From contig CAVURM010000001.1 in assembly GCA_963743875.1 (NCBI GenBank), positions 1,178,001 through 1,242,000 of the forward strand: DNA of 64,000 nucleotides. The letters are read 5' to 3'. The notes under the pieces were generated by a model. It saw only the letters and a list, made by a program, of their open reading frames with translations, was not told where the DNA came from and made no database searches. Within the stretch, counting starts at the first letter, position 1, and each line of letters begins with the position of its first letter. The translations under genes were made by a program, and so were the position numbers. Positions 1 to 8,459 of this stretch are shown piece after piece. This stretch comes from RHKX01 sp963743875. Lineage in GTDB: Bacteria; Actinomycetota; Thermoleophilia; Solirubrobacterales; 70-9.

Positions 1-956
1 TGATCTACCCGCTGGTCGCCCACGGCGTCTACGGCGGCGGCCTGCTGTCCGATATCGGCGGCAAGCCGGTGATGGACTTCGCCGGATCGACGGTCGTCCA
101 CCTCACGGGTGCGGTCGGCGGCTTCGCGGCCCTGTTGCTGCTCGGTGCCCGGAGGGGCAAGTACGCGCCTGACGGCACACCGCGAGCGATCCCCGGACAC
201 TCGATGCCGATCGCCGGCCTGGGTGTCCTGATCCTCTGGGTTGGGTGGTACGGCTTCAACGCCGGCTCGACGTTCGGTACGGCGGACAACTTCTTCGCCG
301 AAGTCGCCCTCAACACCCAGCTCGCGGCTGCCGCCGGTGCGTTGTTCGCGATGCTCGCCGTGTGGATGAAGACGAGGTCGCTCGATGTCGGCATGGCCGG
401 CAACGGTGCGATCGCCGGCCTGGTCGCGATCACGGCGCCGTCCGGCTACGTGGAGTTCTGGGCGGCACCGATCATCGGGGCTATCGGTGGAATCGTCGCG
501 GTGCTCGGCATCCTGGCGATCGAGAAGTACCTCGACGACCCGGTCGGCGCATTGTCGGCCCACGGGCTCGCCGGGATCTGGGGAACTCTGTCGGTGGGAA
601 TCTTCGGGTCCGCCCGACTGATTCTCGACGGCGCGAGCCCCGGCGTCTGGTACGGGATCACCGACGGCGATCTCGGTGCCTCGCTCGGCCAGCTGGGCGT
701 CCAGGCGGTCGGAGTCGCGGCAGCGTTCACGCTGGTGTTCGTGCTCTCCTACGCAACGTTCGCGATCCTCAAGGCTACGATCGGGATCAGAGTGTCGGAA
801 GAAGAGGAACTCGCCGGACTGGACCTCTCGACCCACGGTATGTACGGCTATCCGGAGTCGTTCATCCCGCGGGAGGAGTATCCGTCGACGGGCCTGTATC
901 AGCCCAACGTCGCCGGAACGCCGATTGCCGGACCCACGAGCTCTACGAGCGCCTAG
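1..956 (+). CDS. amt: Ammonium transporter Amt, C-terminal part (cut by window start)
   Basis: Inner-membrane ammonium/ammonia channel of the Amt/Rh family. The reading frame is open from base 3, so the true start lies outside the window; the visible part is about 317 residues. The segment reading DFAGSTVVHLTGAVGGF and the later GLAGIWGTLSVGIF stretch are characteristic of Amt, where conserved histidines line the pore (HLTG and the SAHGLAG motif are both visible). Several hydrophobic helices follow and the protein ends in a roughly 50-residue hydrophilic tail. A PII gene follows 15 bp downstream, the classical amtB-glnK pairing in which PII docks on the cytoplasmic face and blocks transport. 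Family assignment is secure. Confidence 0.95.
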   Translation, partial: IYPLVAHGVYGGGLLSDIGGKPVMDFAGSTVVHLTGAVGGFAALLLLGARRGKYAPDGTPRAIPGHSMPIAGLGVLILWVGWYGFNAGSTFGTADNFFAEVALNTQLAAAAGALFAMLAVWMKTRSLDVGMAGNGAIAGLVAITAPSGYVEFWAAPIIGAIGGIVAVLGILAIEKYLDDPVGALSAHGLAGIWGTLSVGIFGSARLILDGASPGVWYGITDGDLGASLGQLGVQAVGVAAAFTLVFVLSYATFAILKATIGIRVSEEEELAGLDLSTHGMYGYPESFIPREEYPSTGLYQPNVAGTPIAGPTSSTSA

Positions 957-971
957 GAGGAGGTGAACCAA

Positions 972-1343
972 ATGAAGAAAATCGAAGCATTCATTCGTCA
1001 CGAAGCATTCGAGCCGATTCGCCAGGAACTGCTCGAGCGGGGCGTACCGTCCCTGTCGATCACCGAGGTGAAGGGCTCGGGCCGCCAGAAGGGTGTGGTC
1101 GAGCACTACCGAGGTGCGAGTCTCGCGGTCAATGTGAGACCGAAGCTCAAGATCGAATGTGTCGTCGACGACTCCGAAAGGGAGTTGGTGGTCGAGACCA
1201 TCCTCAAGCACGCGAGGACCGGGTCGATCGGTGACGGCAAGATCTTCGTGCTGCCGATCGAGGAGGCGATCCGTATCCGGACCGGCGAGGAGGGCACGGA
1301 CGTCCTGCAGGCACACGAAGGGCCTGAGATCCCCGCAAGCTAG
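972..1343 (+). CDS. glnK: PII nitrogen regulatory protein, Tyr51 replaced by Leu
   Basis: Trimeric signal protein that senses 2-oxoglutarate and ATP/ADP and controls its partner, here presumably the Amt encoded just upstream. I place the start at ATG 972 (MKKIEAFIRH, the usual PII N-terminus) because GGAGGAGGTG lies about 8 bp upstream; a GTG at 963 would add three residues. The T-loop is HYRGASLAVNV: Tyr46, Arg47 and Gly48 are kept but residue 51, normally the tyrosine uridylylated in proteobacteria or adenylylated in actinobacteria, is leucine. The ATP-binding region KIECVVDD and the later TGSIGDGKIFVLPIEEAIRIRTGE segment (B- and C-loops) are well conserved. Length 123 aa, slightly longer than the typical 112 because of the tail. 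It probably works through effector binding alone. Confidence 0.93.
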   Translation: MKKIEAFIRHEAFEPIRQELLERGVPSLSITEVKGSGRQKGVVEHYRGASLAVNVRPKLKIECVVDDSERELVVETILKHARTGSIGDGKIFVLPIEEAIRIRTGEEGTDVLQAHEGPEIPAS

Positions 1344-1487
1344 GGGTCGAAAGTAGGAGTGACCATCCGTTGATCGGGCCGGCCCGGAGAGGGGCCGGCC
1401 CGACATCGGATCGTCGAGCGGCCGGAGCTTCGGCCGGGGCCGGTGAGAGGGAATCAGGAAACGAGAGTCGGAGGAGGTGCATTGGCG

Positions 1488-2309
1488 GTGGACGAGGCAA
1501 CGGTCGTTTCCTTTCCCCAGGCCGACGAGCGTCAGATCGTCGCCTTCGGGGGCGGCGGCTTCTCGATGGAGGCCGGCAACCCCCTTCTCGACGACTACGT
1601 CCTCGATCTGGCGCGGGGCCGCCGAGAGCGTCCCCGGGTCTGCTTCCTGCCGACCGCCAGCGGCGATGCCGATCATTACATCGTCCGCTTCTATCGCGCG
1701 TTTTCAGGCGACATCTGCGAGCCCTCGCACGTGACCCTCTTCCGCCGCGACCGCGGTGCCCGGGACCTGCGCGAGCACATCCTCTCCCAGGATCTGATCT
1801 ACGTCGGCGGCGGCAGCGTGATCAGCCTGCTCGGCACCTGGCGCGCCCACGGAATCGACTCGATCCTCGCCGAGGCCTGGCGCCGGGGAGTGATCCTCTG
1901 CGGGCTCAGCGCCGGCTCGCTCTGCTGGTACTCGGAGGGGGTCACCTCCTTCCACGGTGAGGTGCTGCGGGTCCGCGGACTCGGACTGTTGCCCTGGAGC
2001 AACTGCGTCCATTACGGCAGCAAGCAGGGACCTCGCGAGCCCTATCACCGGATGCTGAGCCGCGGGATGTGTCCCGGATACGCGGCCGAGGACGGCAGCG
2101 CCTTGCATTTCCGCGGATCCCGCCTGGTTGCGGCGGTCGCCTCGCGCCCGGACGCGAAAGCCTGGTGCGTCGGCGACGGCGGCGATCAGGTGATCGAGAC
2201 CGCCCTGCCGACCCGATACCTCGGGGCCGAGGGCGGCCCGACGGAGACGGGCTCCACGCGGTTGCCTGACTGCCAGACCTCGACTTCACGCCCGAACCCG
2301 CGAGAATAG
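1488..2309 (+). CDS. pepE: S51 family serine peptidase, peptidase E-like (copy 1)
   Basis: Cytoplasmic S51 peptidase of the peptidase E/cyanophycinase superfamily; members hydrolyse Asp-X dipeptides or beta-aspartyl peptides. The nucleophile motif CGLSAGSLCW is clear, preceded by YVGGGSVISLL and an FLPTASGD strand typical of peptidase E; the VHYGSKQGPREPYHR region carries the candidate catalytic His. About 273 aa with start GTG 1488, chosen because GAGGAGGT ends about 10 bp upstream; TTG 1482 or an upstream start at 1443 are possible. A second copy follows 5 bp later. Position after amt-glnK suggests a link to nitrogen salvage, but substrate is not deducible from sequence. Confidence 0.85.
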   Translation: MDEATVVSFPQADERQIVAFGGGGFSMEAGNPLLDDYVLDLARGRRERPRVCFLPTASGDADHYIVRFYRAFSGDICEPSHVTLFRRDRGARDLREHILSQDLIYVGGGSVISLLGTWRAHGIDSILAEAWRRGVILCGLSAGSLCWYSEGVTSFHGEVLRVRGLGLLPWSNCVHYGSKQGPREPYHRMLSRGMCPGYAAEDGSALHFRGSRLVAAVASRPDAKAWCVGDGGDQVIETALPTRYLGAEGGPTETGSTRLPDCQTSTSRPNPRE

Positions 2310-2314
2310 GCCCC

Positions 2315-3130
2315 ATGACAGGACCGATCGTGGCCATCGGGGGCACCGAGTTCCAGATGCGCCCCGAGAACGAGGCGCTCCATGACTACATCGTCTCGCT
2401 CGTCGAGCCCCGGCGCCGCGCATCTGTCTGATGCCGACGGCGAGCGGCGACCCACGCGATCAGATCATCCGCGTTCTACGGCGCGATGGAACGGCGCGGT
2501 TGCGTCCCGTCCGCGATCTCACTATTCCGCCTCGGCGACCGCCCGATCGACTTCGCCGAACATCTGCTCGACCAGGACGCGATCTACGTGACCGGCGGCA
2601 GCATGGTCAACCTCCTGGCCCTCTGGCGGGAGCACGGGATCGACGAGATCATGGGGGAGGCGCACGAGCGCGGGATCCTCCTCTGCGGCTACAGCGCCGG
2701 GTCGATGTGCTGGTTCGAGGCCGGAGTCTCCCGCGGCGGCGGCTCCCCAGCCGTCGTCGAGGGCATCGGGATGCTCGCCGGGAGCCATTGCGTCCACTAC
2801 TCCCAGGACCCGGAACGCCGGGACGCCTACCGCCAGGCGGTCGGCTCGCGGGTGATACCCGCAGGGCTCGCCCTCGACGATCACGCTGCCGTGCTGATCC
2901 AAGACGGCGACCTGGTCGAGGCGGTCGGCGGTCGGGAGACGGCGTCGGCCTTCCGGGTCGAGGCGGCTGGTGACGGTGCCCTCGGAGAGGTCAGGGAGAC
3001 CCCGCTGCAGACGCGCCTCCTGCCCGTCGCCGAGAGCGATCCCGAGCCAGGGCTGGCCGAGATGCGCGCGCTTCGACGAATGCAGACGGGACGGCGGCCG
3101 GGACCCGGTCAGCTCGGACGGCGGGGCTGA
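2315..3130 (+). CDS. pepE: S51 peptidase E-like protein (copy 2), broken by two compensating frameshifts
   Basis: Second S51 peptidase in tandem with copy 1. From ATG 2315 the frame reads MTGPIVAIGGTEFQMRPENEA and runs into a stop at about 2430; the homologous FLPTASGD-like strand (LMPTASGDPRDQII) continues in the next frame and then, from about 2472, the original frame resumes with FRLGDRPIDF through CGYSAGSMCWFE and HYSQDPERRDAYRQAV. One base appears missing near 2419 and one extra near 2471. Repaired, the protein is about 271 aa and full length, with nucleophile Ser and candidate His both intact, so I favour sequencing error over a pseudogene. It differs from copy 1 enough to be an old duplication. 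Confidence 0.75.
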
Positions 3131-3151
3131 GACCGGAGGTCGCGGCGGGAC

Positions 3152-4102
3152 TCAGCCCAGCGCGTCGCGCCGAGCGCGCTCGGCGGCGAGCTCGGCTTCC
3201 TGGGCGGCTCGCTGACGAACCTCCCGCTCGAGCTCCTGTCGGCGCTCCTGGCCGTCGGCCTCCGCCTGCTTGGCCAATCGCGCCCCCTCGAGCTCGGCCT
3301 CGCGGGCCGCTCGCTGGCGCGCCTTCTCGCCGCTCACCTGGGCCTCACGCTTCAGCTTCTCCGTCTCGGCGGCCAGACGTCGCTCAGCCTCCGCCTTGGT
3401 GCGTCGCTCGGCCTCGTCGGCGAGCCGGTCGGCAAGCGTGCTGAGCCGGGCCTCGGCCAGGTTCAGCTTTCCCTCGATCTCCGTCCGCACCTCGACCTCG
3501 GCGGCGAGCCTGCGGCGCCCGTCCTCGCGGACGCGCTCGAGCTCCTCCTCGAAACCGTCCTCTCGCTCGGCAATCCGCGCATCGAGTTCGCGCGCCCGGT
3601 TCTCGATGCCCTCCTCGAGCTGCTTGCTCCGCGCGTTGATGTCGGTCTCCGCCTTGCGCCGCCGGACGTCCATCCGCTCCTCGAGCTCCGCCTTGCGCCG
3701 CTTCAGCTCGGTGCTGATCTGCTCGGCGCCCTGCTTCTTCATCGCGGAGATCGCCTCCTTGAGCTTCGCATCCGCCTCCACCAGGTGCTGCTTTCGGGCC
3801 TCCTCGAAGCGGGTCTCGTAGTCGGCCTCGGCCGTACGCACCTTCGCCTCCGCCTCCGCCGCCGCCCGCTTGGCTCGCTCGACGGCGGCGTCGCGCTCGG
3901 CGACGGCTCGGCGGGCTATCGACTCGGCGCCGGAAGCCCGCAGTGAGGACTCACGAGCCTCGGCCGCAAGACGTGTGACCTCCTCGGTCAGGGACCTCAC
4001 GTCGTTACTGCGGACGCTCTCGATCTCCTCTTGGAGACCGTCGGTCGCCGCGCGGGCAGCTTCCGTCTCGCCGGAGGGCTCCTCGTTCACGCTCGATTCC
4101 AC
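3152..4102 (-). CDS. Alanine/glutamate/arginine-rich coiled-coil protein
   Basis: 316-residue protein almost wholly composed of Ala, Glu, Arg and Lys in heptad-like order from about residue 20 to the end; no signal peptide, no membrane segment and no recognisable catalytic domain. Starts at GTG 4102 after a GGAGG-type ribosome site. The composition predicts a long continuous coiled coil, as in cytoskeletal or scaffold proteins, but low-complexity coiled coils match many families and I do not recognise this one. It is convergent with the peptidase pair and sits downstream of a small membrane-protein gene on the same strand (about 40 bp), so the two may be cotranscribed. Confidence 0.75.
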   Translation of the reverse strand: MESSVNEEPSGETEAARAATDGLQEEIESVRSNDVRSLTEEVTRLAAEARESSLRASGAESIARRAVAERDAAVERAKRAAAEAEAKVRTAEADYETRFEEARKQHLVEADAKLKEAISAMKKQGAEQISTELKRRKAELEERMDVRRRKAETDINARSKQLEEGIENRARELDARIAEREDGFEEELERVREDGRRRLAAEVEVRTEIEGKLNLAEARLSTLADRLADEAERRTKAEAERRLAAETEKLKREAQVSGEKARQRAAREAELEGARLAKQAEADGQERRQELEREVRQRAAQEAELAAERARRDALG

Positions 4103-4142
4103 ATCGTCCTCCTGCTCCGCAATGGTCCCGCGAGCCTACTGA

Positions 4143-4364
4143 TCAAGGCTTCACCTGGGGAGCCGTGCCGTCGTAGCTGAACGAAACTGCGATCGCCAGC
4201 AGCGAGCTGAGCAGGACGAAGAGAATCGCGACCGCGAGCAGGCGCGGCATCTTTGCTGCGTGGGCGTAGACACCGACGAGAAAGCCCCCGCCGATCATCA
4301 GCGCGTACGGGCCCGCGGTATCGGTCAGTCCGAGCACGAGTGTTCCAAGGACGGATGAGGACAC
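4143..4364 (-). CDS. Small membrane protein of unknown function
   Basis: About 73 residues from GTG 4364, ending DGTAPQVKP. Two to three hydrophobic stretches (VLGTLVLGLTDTAG, ALMIGGGFLVGVYA, LLAVAILFVLLSSLLAIAVSF) suggest a small integral membrane protein. The open frame extends upstream to 4448, but that would overlap the start of the MoxR gene on the opposite strand, so the shorter start is preferred; the divergent genes then start only 22 bp apart. No family recognised. Confidence 0.55.
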   Translation of the reverse strand: MSSSVLGTLVLGLTDTAGPYALMIGGGFLVGVYAHAAKMPRLLAVAILFVLLSSLLAIAVSFSYDGTAPQVKP

Positions 4365-4386
4365 AACGCCATTATCATCGACCCGA

Positions 4387-5352
4387 GTGAGCCAGCCCCC
4401 ATCATCCCTGGCCGCCCCTGGTGACGACGGCACTGCGGCAGGCGGCATCGAAGCGACGCGGGCCGGGCTGGCAGCGGCCGGATACCTGGCCGACGACTCG
4501 GCGGCGCTGGTCTCTCACCTCGCCCAGCGCCTCGGGAAGCCGGTTCTCGTCGAGGGGCCAGCGGGCGTCGGCAAGACCGAGCTCGCCAAGGCGCTCTCCC
4601 GCTCCACCGGTCGCGAGTTGATCCGCCTGCAGTGCTACGAGGGACTCGACGAGGCCAAGGCGCTCTATGAGTGGAACTACCGCAAGCAGCTGCTGCGGAT
4701 CCAGGCCGAGGCCGGCGCCCCTGAGCCCACCGCGGCCGAGGCGGTGGCCGAGAGCGACTCGATCATGGACGACATCTTCGCCGAGGAGTTCCTGCTCACC
4801 CGGCCGCTGCTCAGCGCCATTGCCTCTCCCGATCCGGTCGTCCTGCTGATCGACGAGATCGACAAGACCGACCAGGAGTTCGAGGCGATGCTGCTCGAGG
4901 TCCTCTCCGACTTCCAGATCTCGATTCCCGAACTCGGCGTCGTCGAAGCGCAATCGATGCCGCTCGTCCTGCTCACCTCCAACAACTCCCGCGAGCTGAC
5001 CGAGGCGCTGAAGCGTCGTTGCCTCTACCTCTGGCTCGACTACCCCAGCATCGAGCGGGAGGTCGAGATCGTCAGGCTGCACGCACCCGAGCTCGACGAG
5101 GGACTGGCCCGACGCCTGGTCGAGGTCGTCGCGATGGTCCGCGAGCTCGATCTGAAGAAGCCGCCTTCGATCGCCGAGTCGATCGATTGGGCGCGGGCGC
5201 TGCTGCTCCTCGGCGCCGACGAGATCGATTCCGAGATCTTCGCCCAGACGATGAGCATCATCGTCAAACACCGGACCGATCTCGATCTCGTCGCCGAGCG
5301 GGTCGGGATGCGGCTGCCGAGTCGGACGCAATCGGCCGGCGACGAAGCCTGA
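4387..5352 (+). CDS. MoxR-family AAA+ ATPase (CoxD-like)
   Basis: AAA+ chaperone-like ATPase of the MoxR group, 321 aa. Walker A GPAGVGKT lies at residues 57-64, Walker B VVLLIDEID at about 151-159, sensor-1 region LLTSNNSRE at about 195 and paired arginines near 210 that could supply the arginine finger. MoxR ATPases act with von Willebrand A proteins to mature or insert metal cofactors, for example CoxD/CoxE in Mo-Cu CO dehydrogenase. The partner VWA gene follows 5 bp downstream. No dehydrogenase subunits are present here, so the client is unknown. Start GTG 4387. Confidence 0.9.
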   Translation: MSQPPSSLAAPGDDGTAAGGIEATRAGLAAAGYLADDSAALVSHLAQRLGKPVLVEGPAGVGKTELAKALSRSTGRELIRLQCYEGLDEAKALYEWNYRKQLLRIQAEAGAPEPTAAEAVAESDSIMDDIFAEEFLLTRPLLSAIASPDPVVLLIDEIDKTDQEFEAMLLEVLSDFQISIPELGVVEAQSMPLVLLTSNNSRELTEALKRRCLYLWLDYPSIEREVEIVRLHAPELDEGLARRLVEVVAMVRELDLKKPPSIAESIDWARALLLLGADEIDSEIFAQTMSIIVKHRTDLDLVAERVGMRLPSRTQSAGDEA

Positions 5353-5357
5353 GGCCC

Positions 5358-6734
5358 GTGAAGGATCAGGGCTTCGCCCCGCAGATCGTCAGCTTCTGCG
5401 ACGAGTTGCGCACCGAGGGCATCGCGATCGGAACGGCCGAGATCCTCGACGCCTTCGCCGCGGTCGAGGAGGTTCCCTGGACCGAGCGGAAGCAGTTCCG
5501 CGAGGCTCTGGCGGCAACGCTGGCCAAGTCGCAGGAGGACCGCCGACTTTTCGAGCTCGTCTTCGACCGCTGGTTCTTCCGCGCCGCCGAGATGGAGGCG
5601 CTCGAACGCCGTGACGAGGACGCCGAGGCCGACGGACCTCCGTCCTCCTCTGAGGCCGCCGGCGACGGGGAGCGGATCGATCTCGACGAGCTGACCGCGC
5701 AGATCAGACAGGCGATCGCCGAAGGCGACGAGGGCCGGATGCGCGACCTCGCCCAGCTTGCCGTGGCGGCCTTCGGACGGCGTGGCGAGGGCTCGGGAGT
5801 GGTCGGCGTCGACGTCCAGCGGATCCGCCGCTCGCTCGGGCTGACCCCGGGAGCCAACCAACCCGATGGAGCCGGCGAGGACGTGGAGCTCGATCGCGAC
5901 GGAGTGCGCCGCTTCGAAACCCACCTGCGTCGCGAGCTCGAGCGTGGGTTGATCGAGCGGACCGGGAACCTGCCCCCGGCGCGACCGCTCGCCGAGCTCG
6001 ACCGGGCGTTGCCGACCAACCCCACTCAGGACCTGGCCGCCGTGCACCGATCGGTGACGATGTTGAAGCGCCGCCTCGCCACCCTCGGCAACGAGCAGCG
6101 CGGGCGGCGCAAGGGCCGGGTCGTGGACATCCGCAGGACGATGCGGACATCGCTGGAGACGGGCGGAGTGCCGCTGACCCTGCGCTATCGGCCGAAGCGA
6201 CCCCGCCGCCCCGAGGTCTATGTCCTCTGCGATGTCTCCACCTCGGTGACCTCGGCCAGCGTCTTCTTCCTCAGCGTTCTCCACGCACTCCACGACTCGT
6301 TCCGCAAGCTGCGGAGCTTTGTCTTCATCGAGCGGATCAGCGAGGTCACGGAGGCCTTCGAGCGCGAGCGCGACTTCCGCAAGATCAGCGAGCGGATCAG
6401 CCGCGACGGCGGCGTCGCCGATATCTCCGGCTACACCGATTACGGGCGGGTCTGGCTCGAGTTCCTCGACGAGATCTCGGCCGACCTCGATCCGCGATCA
6501 ACGGTGATCGTCCTCGGCGACGCTCGGACGAACGGCCGCGATCCCCATGCGGCCGCGTTCGCACGCCTCTGCGATCGGGCCGGTCGGACCTTCTGGCTCA
6601 ACCCCGAGCCGCGCCTCTACTGGAACTACGGGGATTCGGTCATGGCCGCCTACGAGCCCCACACCACGGAGGCTTTCGAGTGTTGGACGACCAAGCACCT
6701 CGAGCATTTCGTCGACGTCGTCGCCCGACCCTGA
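5358..6734 (+). CDS. VWA-domain protein, CoxE family
   Basis: 458-residue soluble protein, partner of the preceding MoxR ATPase. The N-terminal half is helical and charged (about residues 1-270); the C-terminal half is a CoxE-type von Willebrand A domain with the metal-ion-dependent adhesion site DVSTS within YVLCDVSTSVTS, a downstream Thr in SGYTDYG and Asp in VIVLGDARTNG. No signal peptide, so it should act in the cytoplasm. Start GTG 5358, just after the ATPase stop, implies translational coupling. CoxE proteins bind the MoxR ring and target; the target here cannot be read from the neighbourhood, since the next gene group is a thiamine-type importer with its own riboswitch. Confidence 0.88.
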   Translation: MKDQGFAPQIVSFCDELRTEGIAIGTAEILDAFAAVEEVPWTERKQFREALAATLAKSQEDRRLFELVFDRWFFRAAEMEALERRDEDAEADGPPSSSEAAGDGERIDLDELTAQIRQAIAEGDEGRMRDLAQLAVAAFGRRGEGSGVVGVDVQRIRRSLGLTPGANQPDGAGEDVELDRDGVRRFETHLRRELERGLIERTGNLPPARPLAELDRALPTNPTQDLAAVHRSVTMLKRRLATLGNEQRGRRKGRVVDIRRTMRTSLETGGVPLTLRYRPKRPRRPEVYVLCDVSTSVTSASVFFLSVLHALHDSFRKLRSFVFIERISEVTEAFERERDFRKISERISRDGGVADISGYTDYGRVWLEFLDEISADLDPRSTVIVLGDARTNGRDPHAAAFARLCDRAGRTFWLNPEPRLYWNYGDSVMAAYEPHTTEAFECWTTKHLEHFVDVVARP

Positions 6735-6771
6735 AGGTCCTCGCTCGCCGGCGGCTATGATCGACCCGGTC

Positions 6772-6867
6772 AAGGGGTGCTCGCGGGTAGCGGGCTGAGA
6801 TAGCGTCTCCGGATACCCCGCCCGGCGCTGACCCTCCGAACCTGTGCGGTAATTCGCGCGAAGGGAA
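6772..6867 (+). promoter_or_regulatory. TPP riboswitch (THI element)
   Basis: Matches the TPP aptamer layout: GGGGTGC at the 5' side of the first arm, the invariant CTGAGA at 6795-6800, an ACCC segment, then CCGAACCTGTGCGGTAAT followed by GCGAAGGGAA. It ends about 25 nt before the GTG of the ABC ATPase at 6892, so thiamine pyrophosphate should switch off the importer operon. No clear intrinsic terminator is visible between the aptamer and the start codon, favouring translational control, but this is inference. Confidence 0.93.
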
Positions 6868-6891
6868 GATCGTCATCGCCGAGAGGCTCCC

Positions 6892-7662
6892 GTGATCGAG
6901 ATCAGCGGACTGTCCCACCGGTTCGGGAGCTTGGACGTGCTCGCCGACCTGGATCTCGCGGTCGCCGCCGGCGAGACGGTCGCGCTGGTCGGGCCCTCGG
7001 GCTGCGGTAAGTCCACACTCCTCGAGTTGATCGGGGGGCTGCTCCCGCTCGGTGCCGGGAGGATCGCGATCGGTGGTGATTCGAGCGAAGAGGATCGGAC
7101 CCGGAGCTGCGCGTGGATGCCCCAGAGCGATCTGCTGTTGCCCTGGAAGCGCGCCACCGACAATGCTGCCGTCGCCCTCCGGCTGGCCGGCAAGGACCAG
7201 AGCACGGCCCGCCGGGAGGCACGCCGGATGCTCGATCGGCTCGGCCTTGCCGACTTCGCCGGGGCCTATCCGCGCGAGCTCTCCGGTGGCATGCGCCAGC
7301 GGGTGGCCGTCGCCCGGACGCTGCTCGCCGGGACGACCGTCCTACTGCTCGATGAGCCGTTCGCAGCGCTCGACGCGATCACGCGAGCCGATCTCCAGAG
7401 CTGGCTCGTCGAGACGCTGCGGGTCGAGCGCCGAACCACCGTGCTGGTCACCCACGACGTCGAGGAGGCGCTCTACGTGGCCGACCGCGTCGCCCTGCTC
7501 TCGCCACGGCCGGGGCGGGTCGTGTGGGCGATCGACTCCCCCTCCGCGGGTCGGCGCGAGCTGCCCCGCCCGAGCGTGATCAGCGAGCCCGATTTCGTCG
7601 CGGCCCGCGAGCACGCCCTGGAGCTGCTCGCCGGGACGAGCGAGTCCGTGAGCGGTCGATGA
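6892..7662 (+). CDS. thiZ: ABC transporter ATP-binding protein, thiamine-precursor (HMP) type
   Basis: Cytoplasmic ATPase of an importer, 256 aa. Walker A GPSGCGKST at residues 34-42, signature LSGGMRQR, Walker B LLLDEPFAALD and H-loop LVTHDVEEAL are all intact. Nitrate/sulfonate/taurine-type ATPase sequence, the group that includes ThiZ. It is the first gene after a TPP riboswitch and is followed by a permease (ATGA overlap) and a THI5/NMT1-type binding protein, which together identify a pyrimidine (HMP/FAMP) or thiamine importer rather than a sulfonate system. Confidence 0.92.
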   Translation: MIEISGLSHRFGSLDVLADLDLAVAAGETVALVGPSGCGKSTLLELIGGLLPLGAGRIAIGGDSSEEDRTRSCAWMPQSDLLLPWKRATDNAAVALRLAGKDQSTARREARRMLDRLGLADFAGAYPRELSGGMRQRVAVARTLLAGTTVLLLDEPFAALDAITRADLQSWLVETLRVERRTTVLVTHDVEEALYVADRVALLSPRPGRVVWAIDSPSAGRRELPRPSVISEPDFVAAREHALELLAGTSESVSGR

Positions 7663-8459
7663 AGCTCCTGCGTCACGTCTGGCCCCCGCTGCTCGTGGTC
7701 GCCCTCCTGATCGGTGCCTGGCAGCTAGCGGCCTCAACCGGGTTTCTCGCGGATTCCCTCGGGCTGGACTCGTTTCTGGTTCCCTCCCCAAGCGAGATCG
7801 CCGAGTCACTGGCCGAGGATCGCTCTCTGCTCGCCGAGAATGCGTGGGTCACATTCAAGGAGGTGCTCGCCGGCTTCCTGGCGGCATTGCTGCTCGGGGT
7901 CGCGACCGCGACGGTTCTGCACCTCTCCCCCCTGATGCGACGGGTCTCCTACCCGATCGTGGTCGCCTCCCAGACGATCCCCGTAATCATCATCGCGCCC
8001 ATCCTCGTCGTCTGGTTCGGCTTCGGGATCGGCCCGAAGATCGCGATCATCGCCCTGATCTGCTTCTTTCCGATCGTGGTCAACACGCTCGACGGGTTGG
8101 GCACCACACCCCCGGAGCAGCGCAAGCTGCTGCGCTCGCTCGGGGCGGGCCGGCTCCGGGTCCTGACGATGCTCGAAGCGCCGACGGCACTGCCGTTTCT
8201 GATCAGCGGAGCGAAGATCGCCGTCGCCGTCGCCGTCATCGGCGCGGTGTTCGGCGAGTGGGCCGGGGCCACCGAGGGCCTCGGCCACCTGATGCTCATC
8301 GACAACGCCCAGCTCGAGGTGCCCCGGCTGTTCGCGGCGATGGTCTGGCTCTCGGCGATGGCGATCGCCCTGTTTGCACTGCTCAGCCTGATCGAACGGC
8401 GCCTCGCGTGGTGGGGCGAGCCCGAGACTCCGAAACCGACGGAAGGAACCCGACCTTGA
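7659..8459 (+). CDS. thiX: ABC transporter permease, thiamine-precursor type
   Basis: 266-residue inner-membrane permease with about six hydrophobic segments, the first directly after the N-terminus (PPLLVVALLIGAWQLAAS). The EAA-loop region is visible as LLRSLGAGRLRVLTMLEAPTA followed by a hydrophobic helix. ATG 7659 overlaps the stop of the ATPase (ATGA), indicating translational coupling; its own stop overlaps the TTG start of the binding protein. Together with the riboswitch this is the ThiX-type channel of an HMP-precursor importer. Confidence 0.92.
   Translation: MKLLRHVWPPLLVVALLIGAWQLAASTGFLADSLGLDSFLVPSPSEIAESLAEDRSLLAENAWVTFKEVLAGFLAALLLGVATATVLHLSPLMRRVSYPIVVASQTIPVIIIAPILVVWFGFGIGPKIAIIALICFFPIVVNTLDGLGTTPPEQRKLLRSLGAGRLRVLTMLEAPTALPFLISGAKIAVAVAVIGAVFGEWAGATEGLGHLMLIDNAQLEVPRLFAAMVWLSAMAIALFALLSLIERRLAWWGEPETPKPTEGTRP

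Noticed and set aside
2315..3130. Programmed ribosomal frameshifting in the second peptidase
   Set aside because: Two opposite shifts 50 bp apart, no slippery heptamer or pseudoknot, and similar single-base breaks in unrelated genes make sequence error likelier.
4402..5331. 309-residue frame on the minus strand across the MoxR gene
   Set aside because: Exactly antisense to a well conserved ATPase, rich in Asp/Gly/Arg with no domain; a shadow caused by high GC in the third codon position.
5040..6293. 417-residue frame on the minus strand
   Set aside because: Antisense to the VWA gene with low-complexity composition and no motif.
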